From Collinsella aerofaciens (GTDB lineage Bacteria; Actinomycetota; Coriobacteriia; Coriobacteriales; Coriobacteriaceae), in NCBI RefSeq assembly GCF_005844325.1, contig NZ_SPFY01000003.1, positions 1 to 64,000 on the forward strand: a DNA stretch of 64,000 bases. The letters run 5' to 3'. The notes under the pieces are model-generated. The model did not search any database. It had not been told where the DNA came from and saw nothing but the letters and a program-made list of their open reading frames with translations. The position numbers were made by a program, and so were the translations under genes. Positions 1 to 8,470 of this stretch are shown here, piece by piece (positions within the stretch are counted from its first letter, which is position 1; each line of letters begins with the position of its first letter).

Positions 1-63
1 CCGCAGGAAGCTTGGATACGCCTAGGCGCGGTCCAAGAAATCGTCCGCACCCCCAAACAATCC

Positions 64-77
64 CTATTTCACCGCAA
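64..77 (-). repeat. 14-bp word shared with the hypA terminator
   Basis: Read on the minus strand this is TTGCGGTGAAATAG. The same 14-mer is the left-arm start of the hairpin after hypA (7070-7083), and its complement returns with one mismatch at 7119-7132. Here it lies about 30 bases past the stop of the first gene and no second arm is visible, so it may be half of a decayed intergenic palindrome. The rest of bases 1-105 shows nothing else I can name. Confidence 0.45.
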
Positions 78-105
78 CTGCGTTAGGCGGCTGTCTTCGG
101 GCCGG

Positions 106-1602
106 CTAGTCCTGGGCTTTGATACTCGGCATCAGAATCTGGGCGAGGTAGTCGGTCTCGAGTTTGGTGGCGGCGTCTGCGTTGCCGTCTTTGCCAACCA
201 GGTCGTTCTTGATCTGGCTATACGTATAGCGGTTGCCGGTCGTCAGCTCGACAAGCTCAATGGCCGTGTCCATGGGGTAGGTTGACACGGGATTCTGGGT
301 GCGCCCGTTGATAGTCTGGGGCACCACGTGCGGATAGACGGGGCCGCTGGCATAGACGGTATAACCGTTGCCTAGGCTGACCGTGCCCAAAACCGTATCG
401 CCGTCATCGGGCGTAAAGGTCTCGCCATCGCGCACGGCGACGAGCGTCACGAGCGGCGTATTGGCGTCGTCGCCCAGATAGATGCATAGCGTGCTGCCAT
501 TCTGCCAAGTCTCGACCTTGCCGTACCACTCGACGGGAATATCGAGCTGGTAGAGGTCAGTTGCCTTGTGGCGAGCGTCAGCATCACGGGATGCCTGTGC
601 CTTTTGCGCGCTCACGGCATTGACGGCGGCGTCGCGCCGCGCGATTGCTGCCTGCTGGAGCACTTTGGCAGCCGCGGCGGAGCTCGCACCGCCCTCTTCG
701 GCATACTTGGCGGCGGCATCGATCTGGTCGTCAGTCACTGTGTCGGCCGAAGGCACCTTGAGCTTAAAGGTGGCCTGGGCACTTAAATCCTGTCCATCGC
801 TCTTAACGGTGACCTGCGTCTTGGTGGTCGGGACGGTATAGATGGTGCCGTCGGCCGCGATGGGGGAGGCAGCGATGGAGAGCGTGTAATCGCCGGGCAG
901 CAGTTTGATGCCGCGGCCGTGCTCGTCAACATAGAGCGTTTCGCTCACGGAGGAGCCGTCAGAATCCTGACCGCTCACCTGTACGGGAATCTTGGAGCCA
1001 GTGGAACAGTCGAGGCCCGCGGCATGCGCGCCAATCTGCACCGACATCATCGTGTGGGCATTGGCGGCGACAGCGGCAGCCTGCTCTTGCTGATATCCGT
1101 TCCAGGCAGCATAGCCTGCACCGCCGGCGACGAGCGCGACGGCCACGACACCGGCGACCATCAGATTGCGGCGCTTGGGCGACATCTTGCGATGGCGGAC
1201 CTCGGCCTCGCGTGCCGAGGGAACGGACGGCAGGGGAATATCGCCCATGGCGATGGTCTCGTCCACGGCAGGAGCGGAGCCCAGGCCGGGAAGCTCGCGG
1301 GTCAGCGAATCTTCGGCCGGCAAGCTGTCGAGCAAGATGGTTTCCTCGCTCGTGTCGGATTCGGGCTGGTCGTCGGCCTCGCATTCGGTGTCTTCGTGAT
1401 CTGCCTCATCTTCGGCAGGCTCAACGTCGTCTGCATCCTGATCATCGGACTGCGCCTCGGCTTCCGGCTCATCCTGCACATCAACGCTCGAATCGTCAAA
1501 CGCAACATCGTCAAGCGAAATCCGGTCTAGGCTCTCCAGGGCCTCGGCACACGCTTCTGCATCTTGGGCCGCATCCTCTTGGCCCATCGTCTCATCATTC
1601 AT
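106..1602 (-). CDS. Acidic-tail, single-pass membrane protein of unknown function
   Basis: The product has 498 residues. The start at 1602 (MNDETMGQ) was chosen because GGGGGA sits just upstream; an in-frame start 18 codons earlier has no such site. Residues 1 to about 130 are very rich in Asp and Glu and should be a disordered cytoplasmic tail. A basic stretch (SPKRRN) then precedes one hydrophobic helix at about 147-168. The remaining 330 residues should lie outside the cell and hold beta-rich stretches and an Ala-rich, probably helical segment around 290-350. No catalytic motif is recognised. The topology resembles membrane proteins acted on by actinobacterial Ser/Thr kinases (inference only). 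The gene is transcribed leftward and its downstream end lies near the window edge. Confidence 0.75.
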   Translation of the reverse strand: MNDETMGQEDAAQDAEACAEALESLDRISLDDVAFDDSSVDVQDEPEAEAQSDDQDADDVEPAEDEADHEDTECEADDQPESDTSEETILLDSLPAEDSLTRELPGLGSAPAVDETIAMGDIPLPSVPSAREAEVRHRKMSPKRRNLMVAGVVAVALVAGGAGYAAWNGYQQEQAAAVAANAHTMMSVQIGAHAAGLDCSTGSKIPVQVSGQDSDGSSVSETLYVDEHGRGIKLLPGDYTLSIAASPIAADGTIYTVPTTKTQVTVKSDGQDLSAQATFKLKVPSADTVTDDQIDAAAKYAEEGGASSAAAAKVLQQAAIARRDAAVNAVSAQKAQASRDADARHKATDLYQLDIPVEWYGKVETWQNGSTLCIYLGDDANTPLVTLVAVRDGETFTPDDGDTVLGTVSLGNGYTVYASGPVYPHVVPQTINGRTQNPVSTYPMDTAIELVELTTGNRYTYSQIKNDLVGKDGNADAATKLETDYLAQILMPSIKAQD

Positions 1603-1734
1603 ACATCCCCCAAGCTCAATATCGGGACAACACTGTACCCAAAAACGGGACCCCATAGAGCCGCCTCATGATTTGAAATCCGATTTTATATATGCGCATG
1701 TTTTTGAATAGATGAATAGAGACGCAACGACAAA

Positions 1735-1771
1735 AGCCCCCGAAAAGCGAGCGAAACGCTTTCCGGGGGCT
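1735..1771 (-). terminator. Intrinsic terminator after the 1839-2846 gene
   Basis: AGCCCCCG and CGGGGGCT form the base of a GC-rich hairpin. On the minus strand the stem is followed by TTTTGTCG. It lies about 70 bases past the stop of the membrane-protein gene and ends that leftward transcript. Confidence 0.75.
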
Positions 1772-1838
1772 CTGCGAGGCATTGGATGAAAAACCTGGCG
1801 GGCGGGCCTATGCCCAGGCGCCAACAGCGACCAACATG

Positions 1839-2846
1839 TTACTCGGCGTGAGCGTAATCGACCTTGGCGCGACGAGCGGTGGCCTTCTCCCAATCGCTGG
1901 TGCCCTCAAAGACATCCTGCTTGTAGGGATTGCGACCGAGCTTCTTGGCGCGGTAGGCGATGTAGATGATCGCGGCGACGTTGGCGACCAGTGCGGCGAT
2001 CGAGACCGCGGTAGCGGCGCCGGGGTCGAGCGTGGAGTGGGTCACAAAGATGGACTCCTCCTGGAAGTACGGGAACACCTGGGCAAACATGCACCAAATG
2101 GCCAGCGTGAAGGCGCGGTTCTGGATCCAGCCGCCCTTGTTCCAGATAAAGGCGGCGATGGTGGGCGCCAGCAGCAGCGCAAAGCCGCAGAACCAGGAGT
2201 GGGTGGGCAGGCAGTTGTAGGTGTAGCAGAAGTTCCAGATATCGTAGGCGATGATGTAGACCCAGGTCATGTCGGGCCACAGCATATCGGTCTGATCCTC
2301 GGAGGCGTAGACGCTCCACCAACCGGTCATGCAGAAGATGTTGATGATGCCGGCGATGCCGTTGAACACGTTGTTCCAGCCGGCAAGCTGCGTGGCACCC
2401 TCGGAGGTGACCCAAGTGGACTGGCCCAGGACAAAGAAGTGATAGGCGCTCTCGAAGTCGGACACGACGGCGATCATGATGTTGATGGCGACGATCACAA
2501 ACGGCCATGCGCGGAACCAATGCGCCTTGCCGATCTTGCCCCACTGGTACTTAATGGCAATGAAGCCCCAGCAACCGGCGAGCGCCGCGTATACCTTGGC
2601 GTAGTGGAACCAGCTGTTCTGGTACACATGGGTGGGGTTGGTGAGCGCCCACTCGGCACCCTGTGAGACGCCGATGGCGATGGCGACGCAGTAGATGGTC
2701 ATGGCCAGCGGAGCCACGCCAAAGATGATTGCTGCGCCCAGCTTGGTGCGGCGGCCGACCTCGTTGAGCACGATCAGGCCGATAAAGACCATGGCCCAGC
2801 CGGCCCAGTGGATAAGGGTATCGCTACCCCAAACATCGAACAGCAT
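1839..2846 (-). CDS. Polytopic membrane protein (DUF5692-like)
   Basis: The product has 335 residues and starts at an ATG preceded by AAAGGAGAG. I count about eight to nine hydrophobic helices joined by short Trp- and Tyr-rich loops. The N-terminus (LFDVWGSDTLIHWAGW) and the NEVGRRTKLG segment resemble, from memory, the DUF5692 membrane family of anaerobic actinobacteria; that assignment is tentative. The C-terminal 40 residues are basic and probably cytoplasmic. No transporter signature or catalytic residue is recognised. It lies just downstream of a TetR gene on the same strand, 63 bases away, so both may be one transcript and the regulator may control it. Transport or sensing is possible, but the sequence does not decide. 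Confidence 0.7.
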   Translation of the reverse strand: MLFDVWGSDTLIHWAGWAMVFIGLIVLNEVGRRTKLGAAIIFGVAPLAMTIYCVAIAIGVSQGAEWALTNPTHVYQNSWFHYAKVYAALAGCWGFIAIKYQWGKIGKAHWFRAWPFVIVAINIMIAVVSDFESAYHFFVLGQSTWVTSEGATQLAGWNNVFNGIAGIINIFCMTGWWSVYASEDQTDMLWPDMTWVYIIAYDIWNFCYTYNCLPTHSWFCGFALLLAPTIAAFIWNKGGWIQNRAFTLAIWCMFAQVFPYFQEESIFVTHSTLDPGAATAVSIAALVANVAAIIYIAYRAKKLGRNPYKQDVFEGTSDWEKATARRAKVDYAHAE

Positions 2847-2909
2847 GCTGCTCTCCTTTCACACGCCCGCGGCCCCTCTTCTGATCGCGGGCAGTTTGGC
2901 CAAATGTCG

Positions 2910-3572
2910 TCAGTTCTGGGGCTTGCGCTCCGGATACTTGGCGGTATAGCCCTCGATGTGGAGTGTCGAGGCGATGATTTCCTTGACCGTCTCGTCGGGC
3001 ACATCGGGGTGCGTGCGGATATACATCAACAACCCCATGATGAGGGTGTAGAACGTCTCGTAGACATGGTCGATGCGTAGCTCATGATGGGCGACAAAAT
3101 CCACCACGGTGGTGTCGCAGATATACTGCGCCACGCGTTGGACCACGTTGTGCAGAAAGCCGCCGTAGAGCGCACCGCTGCTGGAGGTGAGCGTACTCGG
3201 CAGCTCGTGGCCGCTGGCGACCAGGCGCTTAAAGAGCGGGGCGACGGTGTCGAGTGCGCCCTCGATATCGCCGACGGTGCGGTTGGCATTCCACTGCTCG
3301 AGCTCGGAGATAAAACCGTCGATTGCCTCGTCCATGACGGCGGTGACGGCGGCGTCCATGTCGGCGAAGTAGTGGTAGAACAGCGAGCGCGTGCAGCCGG
3401 CTCGCTTGGTCACGGCCGATACCGATAGGTGGGACACGCCCAGCTCGGAGCTTACGGTGCGCACGGCATCGAGGATCTCGCGACGGCGTTCGTCGCCCGT
3501 CAAGCGCTTTGCCGTGCTGTCGGGCGCGGGGACGGCGTCGGCCACAGAGGTGTTCGCTGCGTTACTGCTCAT
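2910..3572 (-). CDS. TetR-family transcriptional regulator
   Basis: The product has 220 residues. The start at 3572 is favoured because AAAGGCGG lies nine bases upstream; a start six codons earlier lacks a site. Residues 25-75 form a TetR helix-turn-helix: RREILDAVRTVSSELG, then VSAVTKRAGCTRSLFYHYF, the typical recognition-helix ending. The rest is the helical ligand-binding and dimerisation domain, which differs between members and gives no ligand. The gene diverges from the large oxidoreductase at 3761. The region between holds two perfect 15-bp palindromes that are likely its operators. It probably represses itself and the oxidoreductase, and perhaps the membrane protein downstream. Confidence 0.9.
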   Translation of the reverse strand: MSSNAANTSVADAVPAPDSTAKRLTGDERRREILDAVRTVSSELGVSHLSVSAVTKRAGCTRSLFYHYFADMDAAVTAVMDEAIDGFISELEQWNANRTVGDIEGALDTVAPLFKRLVASGHELPSTLTSSSGALYGGFLHNVVQRVAQYICDTTVVDFVAHHELRIDHVYETFYTLIMGLLMYIRTHPDVPDETVKEIIASTLHIEGYTAKYPERKPQN

Positions 3573-3631
3573 GTGCTTGCCGCCTTTCATCCGTTTGAGC
3601 CTGACCGTTCGCCTAACAGTCTTGAATATTG

Positions 3632-3646
3632 TTGACGGTTCGTCAA
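3632..3646. promoter_or_regulatory. Palindrome 1, probable TetR operator
   Basis: TTGACGGTTCGTCAA is a perfect inverted repeat with 6-bp arms and a 3-bp centre. It lies 60 bases upstream of the TetR start, in the divergent region. The centre-to-centre distance to palindrome 2 is 23 bp, about two helical turns, as expected for two dimers on one face. Confidence 0.7.
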
Positions 3647-3654
3647 TACTGTTT

Positions 3655-3669
3655 TTGACACAATGTCAA
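3655..3669. promoter_or_regulatory. Palindrome 2, probable TetR operator
   Basis: TTGACACAATGTCAA is a second perfect palindrome of the same form, TTGAC(R)-NNN-(Y)GTCAA. Its left half, TTGACA, also matches a -35 box, so binding here would block polymerase. It lies 91 bases upstream of the oxidoreductase start. Confidence 0.7.
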
Positions 3670-3760
3670 CAATAACGGGTGAACGGCGTGGGGGCATGTC
3701 GAGCCCGTAAAAAGAGGGGCGCTGCGTGCCTGCCAGGCTGCGGCAAGAGAAGGGACGACT

Positions 3761-6538
3761 ATGATTCTCAACGGACCGGGGATTAGCTACACCGAGCCCG
3801 ATATCGGTGCGGAGTTTGTGCCGCCGCTGCCGGAGCATCCGCGCGAGGCCATCGTCAAACTGTGCGAGCACTGCACTAACCGCCTGCTGCATCGCGACGA
3901 GCTGCTGGGCTACGAGTACTGGTCGTTTGCCGAGGCCGCAACTGACGAGCAGGCCGAGGTACTCTGCAAGATGAAGATGCGTCGTCCCTACACGCTGCCC
4001 GAGATGGTCAAGCTCACCGGCATGCCCGAGGCCCAGATCGAGAAGATGCTCGACGATATGAGCTACACGGGCCTGCTCGAGTACAACTGGGAAAATCCCG
4101 AGCGCGCCAAGCAATGGGTGCTGCCCATGCTGGTGCCGGGTTCCGCCGAGTTCCTCAACATGCGCGTGAGCCAGCTCGAGGAGCACCCGGTCTACGCCAA
4201 GTTCTTTGAACAGGCATCCAAGGGCCCGCTGTCCAAGGCCACACCGATGGTGCCGCCCGGAGGCGCCGGTATCGGCATGCACGTCATTCCGGTCGAGAAG
4301 GCCATTGACGCCGCGAGCACGTCGGTGCCTATTGAGCATATTGAGCACTGGCTCGACAAATACGAGGGTAAGTATGCCGCTAGCACCTGCAGCTGCCGCG
4401 CGAGCCGTCGCGTGATGGGTGAGGGCTGCGCCGACGACCCGGCCGATTGGTGCATCGCCGTGGGCGATATGGCCGACTACGTGGTCGAGACCGATCGTGG
4501 CCATTACGTGACCCGCGACGAGGTCTACGACATCCTGCGCCAGGCCGAGGACAACGGCTTTGTGCACCAGATCACCAACATCGACGGCGAGAACAAGATC
4601 TTCGCCATCTGCAACTGCAACGTCAACGTGTGCTACGCCCTGCGCACCTCGCAGCTGTTCAACACGCCCAACCTGTCGCGCTCGGCCTATGTCGCCAAGG
4701 TCGAGAAGGACAAGTGCGTTGCCTGCGGTCGCTGCGTTGAGGTGTGCCCGGCCGGCGCCGCCAAGCTCGGCCAGAAGCTCTGCAGCAAAAAGGCCGGCGG
4801 ACAGGTGCCCGAGTATCCGCGCCAGGAGCTGCCCGACGCCACCAAATGGGATCACACCAAGTGGTCGCCCAACTACCGCAACGACAACCGTATCGAGACG
4901 CATGAGTCCGGCACCGCTCCCTGCAAGACGGCCTGCCCCGCGCACGTTGCCGTTCAGGGCTATTTGAAGCTCGCGGCTCAGGGTCGCTATGACGAGGCCC
5001 TAGCACTCATTAAGCGCGAGAACCCGCTGCCCGCTATCTGCGGCCGTGTGTGCAACCGCCGCTGTGAGGATGCCCGCACCCGCGGCCGTGTGGATGCCGC
5101 CGTGGCTATCGACGAGGTCAAGAAGTTCATCGCCCAGCGCGATCTGGATGCCGCGACCCGCTACGTCCCGCCCGTGGTTACGCCGACGCGCGCTGGCGGC
5201 TTTGATCAGAAGATCGCCATCATCGGTGCCGGTCCGGCCGGCCTGTCCTGCGCCTTCTATCTGGCCGAGAAGGGCTACAAGCCCGTCGTGTTCGAGAAGA
5301 ACGAGCGCCCGGGTGGCATGCTCACCTATGGCATTCCCAGCTTTAAGCTGCAGAAGGATGTTATCGAGGCCGAGGTCGAGATCATTCGCCTGATGGGTGC
5401 CGAGTTCCGCTATGGCGTGGAGGTCGGTCGCGACGTGACGCTCGACGAGCTGCGCGAGCAGGGCTTTAAGGCCTTCTACGTTGCTATTGGCTGCCAGGGC
5501 GGCCGCCTTGCCGGTATTCCGGGCGAGGATGCCGTGGACGTGACCGTGGCCGTCGACTTTTTGCGCGAGGTCAACAGTGGCAAGATCGACGCGTTGCCCG
5601 GCCGCACCATTGTGGTGGGCGGCGGCAACGTGGCTATCGATGTCGCGCGCAACGCCTGCCGTCTGGGTTCCGAGCACGTTGAGATGTTCTGCCTGGAGAG
5701 CGAGGCCCAGATGCCCGCCAGCGAGGAGGAACGTCGCGAGGCCGTTGAGGACGGCGCTCACATCAGCTGCGGCTGGGGCCCCAAGGAGATTCACCTGGAC
5801 GAGGCCGGTCGTGTATGCGGTATCACCTTCAAGCGCTGCACGCGTGTCTTTGACGACGAGGGCCGTTTTGCGCCCGAGTACGACGAGAACGATCTGCGCC
5901 GTGTCGATGCCGACCGTGTCGTCATGTCGATTGGCCAGTCCATTGTGTGGGGCGACCTGCTGGCTGGCTCCAAGGTGGAGCTCGGCCGCGGCCAGGGTGC
6001 CCTTGCCGATCCCCAGACTTACCAGACCGCCGAACCCGACATCTTTGTGGGCGGCGACGTCTACACCGGCCCCAGCTTTGCCATCGACGCTATCGCCGCC
6101 GGTCACGAGGCCGCGGTGTCCATCCATCGCTTTGTGCAGCCGGGCTCCACGCTCACCATCGGCCGCAACCAGCGCCGCTACACCGCGCTCGACCGCGACG
6201 ATGTCGTGATCGAGAGCTACGACAACGCGAGCCGCGAGGTTGCGCATGTGGACCGCGAACGCGAGAAGGCTGCACCGTTTAGCGAGTATGTTGAGACCTT
6301 TACCGAGGAGCAGGTGCGCGCCGAGACCGCCCGCTGCCTGGGCTGCGGCGCCTCGATCGTCGACCCCAACAAGTGCATCGGCTGCGGCCTGTGCACCACC
6401 AAGTGCGCGTTTGACGCTATCCATCTGTATCGCGACCGCCCCGAGTGCTCCACGATGGTCAAATACGAGCAAAAGCTCCCAAGCCTGGGCAAGTATGCTC
6501 TAAAGCGTGCGATTAAGATCAAATTCGGGAAGAAATAA
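3761..6538 (+). CDS. Fe-S/FAD NAD(P)H oxidoreductase, glutamate-synthase-beta-like, with ferredoxin domains
   Basis: The product has 925 residues; GAAGGG precedes the start. Domains in order: residues 1-200 unknown, including a winged-helix-like stretch (LPEMVKLTGMPEAQIEKML); a Cys-rich segment (CSCRASRR, CNCNVNVC) at about 210-300; a [4Fe-4S] ferredoxin motif (CVACGRCVEVCP) near 325; a DPYD domain-II-like Cys module (CKTACPAH, CGRVCNRRCE) near 385-450; an FAD-binding motif (GAGPAGLSC) near 490; an NAD(P)H-binding motif (GGGNVAIDVAR) near 625; and a last ferredoxin motif (CIGCGLCTTKC) near 870. The layout is that of the small subunit of glutamate synthase and related electron-transfer enzymes, which pass electrons between NAD(P)H and Fe-S partners. 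The natural partner is not visible. It is likely controlled by the divergent TetR protein. Confidence 0.85.
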   Translation: MILNGPGISYTEPDIGAEFVPPLPEHPREAIVKLCEHCTNRLLHRDELLGYEYWSFAEAATDEQAEVLCKMKMRRPYTLPEMVKLTGMPEAQIEKMLDDMSYTGLLEYNWENPERAKQWVLPMLVPGSAEFLNMRVSQLEEHPVYAKFFEQASKGPLSKATPMVPPGGAGIGMHVIPVEKAIDAASTSVPIEHIEHWLDKYEGKYAASTCSCRASRRVMGEGCADDPADWCIAVGDMADYVVETDRGHYVTRDEVYDILRQAEDNGFVHQITNIDGENKIFAICNCNVNVCYALRTSQLFNTPNLSRSAYVAKVEKDKCVACGRCVEVCPAGAAKLGQKLCSKKAGGQVPEYPRQELPDATKWDHTKWSPNYRNDNRIETHESGTAPCKTACPAHVAVQGYLKLAAQGRYDEALALIKRENPLPAICGRVCNRRCEDARTRGRVDAAVAIDEVKKFIAQRDLDAATRYVPPVVTPTRAGGFDQKIAIIGAGPAGLSCAFYLAEKGYKPVVFEKNERPGGMLTYGIPSFKLQKDVIEAEVEIIRLMGAEFRYGVEVGRDVTLDELREQGFKAFYVAIGCQGGRLAGIPGEDAVDVTVAVDFLREVNSGKIDALPGRTIVVGGGNVAIDVARNACRLGSEHVEMFCLESEAQMPASEEERREAVEDGAHISCGWGPKEIHLDEAGRVCGITFKRCTRVFDDEGRFAPEYDENDLRRVDADRVVMSIGQSIVWGDLLAGSKVELGRGQGALADPQTYQTAEPDIFVGGDVYTGPSFAIDAIAAGHEAAVSIHRFVQPGSTLTIGRNQRRYTALDRDDVVIESYDNASREVAHVDREREKAAPFSEYVETFTEEQVRAETARCLGCGASIVDPNKCIGCGLCTTKCAFDAIHLYRDRPECSTMVKYEQKLPSLGKYALKRAIKIKFGKK

Positions 6539-6627
6539 CAGGACGTAACGAGTAAGGGAGCGGCGCAGAGCGTCGCTCACTGACGTCTGGCCGACATCGC
6601 ATCAACCGTTGTTGAAAGGTTTCTACC

Positions 6628-7056
6628 TTGCATGAATTGGGAATCGTCTATCACATCATTCGCGATGTTGAGAACGTGGCGCGCGCCAATGGCGTGCGTC
6701 ACGTTTCGAGCGTGACGTTACTGCTGGGCGAGGTCTCGGGCGTCGTTCCCGATCTACTACTCGACGCTTGGCGCTGGGCGGCAGATAAAAAGCCTATCAC
6801 CGAGGGCGCGGAGCTTATCGTGGAGCCAGTCAACGCCGTGACGCATTGCGAGGCGTGCGGCCACGACTATGCGACGGTCGAGCATGGTAAGACCTGTCCC
6901 CATTGCGGTAGCGGCGATACCTATCTGCTCCAGGGCCAAGAGGTCATGATCAAGCAGATCGAGACCCCCGACGAGGACCCGGCAGATGCTGCTCCTGACG
7001 GCCTCTCCGACGTCCCCGATGCTGTCGACGCCGCCAACCCTCTCCACATCGCCTAG
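6628..7056 (+). CDS. hypA: HypA/HybF hydrogenase nickel-incorporation protein
   Basis: The product has 142 residues. The start is a TTG codon, chosen because it places the family's invariant N-terminus MHEL at residue 1 (His2 is a nickel ligand) and GAAAGG precedes it. Two Cys pairs (CEAC and CPHC, 17-20 residues apart) form the structural zinc site. HypA delivers nickel to [NiFe] hydrogenase or urease. The last 25 or so residues are an acidic, Ala-rich tail beyond the usual family length. No hydrogenase, hypB or urease gene lies in the window, so its client must be elsewhere. It follows the oxidoreductase by 89 bases and may share its transcript. Confidence 0.9.
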   Translation: MHELGIVYHIIRDVENVARANGVRHVSSVTLLLGEVSGVVPDLLLDAWRWAADKKPITEGAELIVEPVNAVTHCEACGHDYATVEHGKTCPHCGSGDTYLLQGQEVMIKQIETPDEDPADAAPDGLSDVPDAVDAANPLHIA

Positions 7057-7069
7057 GATCCTCTATAAG

Positions 7070-7140
7070 TTGCGGTGAAATAGTTCCTAAAACCAGCCTT
7101 CTGGCTCTTAAACAAGAACTATTCCACCGCAATTTTTTTT
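7070..7140 (+). terminator. Long nested terminator hairpin after hypA
   Basis: Arms 7070-7086 and 7116-7132 pair over 17 bp with one mismatch, followed by eight T residues. Inside, AGCC-TTCT-GGCT forms a second small hairpin. The stem is much longer than a normal terminator needs. Its first 14 bases recur at 64-77. Confidence 0.85.
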
Positions 7141-7462
7141 GAGTAGTTTCGAAGTGCATAAGTCATACAAATAGTCAAGTCATGTCTGTTTAAACAAAAT
7201 AGCAGCAGTACAAGCACATTCGCACTTGCTTAAAATCGTTATTAATGAACAGCCTGTTTGTATCTGTAAAGTACATGGCTTGATGGGCGACGCTTTGGCG
7301 GGTAATGAGTCGAAAAGCAGTAATGTAATCAACTTGTAACAAAAATAGACGTTTAAACAAATAATGCAACCTTTTACGAATTTAGCTATAATTCCACAAA
7401 CCAAACAGGTATACTCCTTTCATGTCGTGTAGGAATTACGTAGACAAAAAGGAGGTTATGTG
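7141..7462 (+). promoter_or_regulatory. AT-rich control region of the mannose PTS operon
   Basis: These 320 bases are strikingly AT-rich compared with their surroundings and hold no gene. A good -10 box (TATAAT, 7387-7392) lies 70 bases before the first PTS gene; no convincing -35 box sits at the right distance, so an activator may be needed. The 11-mer GTTTAAACAAA occurs twice on the same strand (7188-7198 and 7351-7361), the second 25 bases upstream of the -10 box. These are candidate activator or catabolite-control sites. AAAGGAGG at 7447-7454 is the ribosome site. Confidence 0.55.
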
Positions 7463-8452
7463 ATGGTAAGTATTGTTCTTGCTAGCCACGGGGACTTGGC
7501 AGCTGGAATCAAGCAGACGGGCTCGATGGTCTTTGGCGATCAGCCGTCTGTGGCCGTGGTCTCGCTCGAGCCGAGCATGGGCCCCGACGACTTCCGTGCT
7601 AAGGTCGAGGAAGCAATCGCTTCCTTCGAGGACCAGGAGCAGGTGCTCTTCCTCGTTGATCTGTGGGGCGGCACGCCGTTCAACCAGATTAGCGGGCTCA
7701 TCGAGGGCCATGATTCCTGGGCTATCGTCACCGGTGTCAACCTGCCTATGCTCATCGAGGCATATTCGCAGCGCTTTGATGCAAAGAACACTGCACATGC
7801 GATCGCAAAACATCTCGTGACTGAGGCTAAGGCTGGCGTGCGCGTCAAGCCCGAGTCTCTGGAGCCCGAGGAGAAGAAGCCGGCTGCGGCCGCCGCTGCT
7901 CCTGCAGGCGCCATCCCTCCGGGAACGGTCATCGGCGACGGGCACATCAAGATTGCCCACGTCCGTATCGACACCCGTCTGCTGCATGGCCAGGTGGCCA
8001 CCACGTGGACCAAGCAGATCAACCCCAACCGCATCATCGTGGTTTCCGACGGCGTTGCTCACGACGAGCTCCGCAAGACCATGATCGAGCAGGCTGCCCC
8101 TCCGGGAGTCCATGCCAACGTCGTGCCTATCAAGAAGATGGCCGAGGTCGTCAAGGACACGCGTTTTGGTGACACCAAGGCCATGCTGCTCTTCGAGAAC
8201 CCGCAGGATCTGCTCAAGGCCATCGAGGCCGGCGTCGACATCAAGGAAGTCAACATCGGTTCCATGGCTCACTCCAAGGGCAAGGTCGTCGTCACCAACG
8301 CCGTCGCTATGGGCGATGACGACGTTAAGACCCTCGAGGCCCTCAAGGCCAAGGGCGTCAAGTTCGAGGTCCGCAAGGTTCCTTCGGATGCCTCCGAGGA
8401 TCTCGACGCCATGTTGAAGAAAGCTAAGGCCGAACTGGCCGCTCAAGCATAG
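7463..8452 (+). CDS. manX: PTS mannose-family EIIAB component
   Basis: The product has 329 residues. ATG 7463 has AAAGGAGG eight bases upstream; a GTG one codon earlier is less well placed. Residues 1-140 are EIIA of the mannose family, with the phosphorylated His in VLASHGDLAAG. An Ala- and Pro-rich linker at about 140-160 leads to EIIB, with its active His in RIDTRLLHGQV. The protein takes phosphate from HPr and passes it to the sugar during uptake through IIC and IID. It is cytoplasmic and membrane-associated. It is the first gene of a three-gene run in the usual order AB-C-D. Substrates of this family include mannose, glucose, fructose and amino sugars; the sequence does not tell which. 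Confidence 0.95.
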   Translation: MVSIVLASHGDLAAGIKQTGSMVFGDQPSVAVVSLEPSMGPDDFRAKVEEAIASFEDQEQVLFLVDLWGGTPFNQISGLIEGHDSWAIVTGVNLPMLIEAYSQRFDAKNTAHAIAKHLVTEAKAGVRVKPESLEPEEKKPAAAAAAPAGAIPPGTVIGDGHIKIAHVRIDTRLLHGQVATTWTKQINPNRIIVVSDGVAHDELRKTMIEQAAPPGVHANVVPIKKMAEVVKDTRFGDTKAMLLFENPQDLLKAIEAGVDIKEVNIGSMAHSKGKVVVTNAVAMGDDDVKTLEALKAKGVKFEVRKVPSDASEDLDAMLKKAKAELAAQA

Positions 8453-8470
8453 TAAAGGAGGGTCCGATAC

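Noticed and set aside
5000-6472. Long minus-strand frame opposite the oxidoreductase
   Set aside because: The real Fe-S, FAD and NAD(P)H motifs are on the plus strand; the minus-strand protein is low in recognisable structure.
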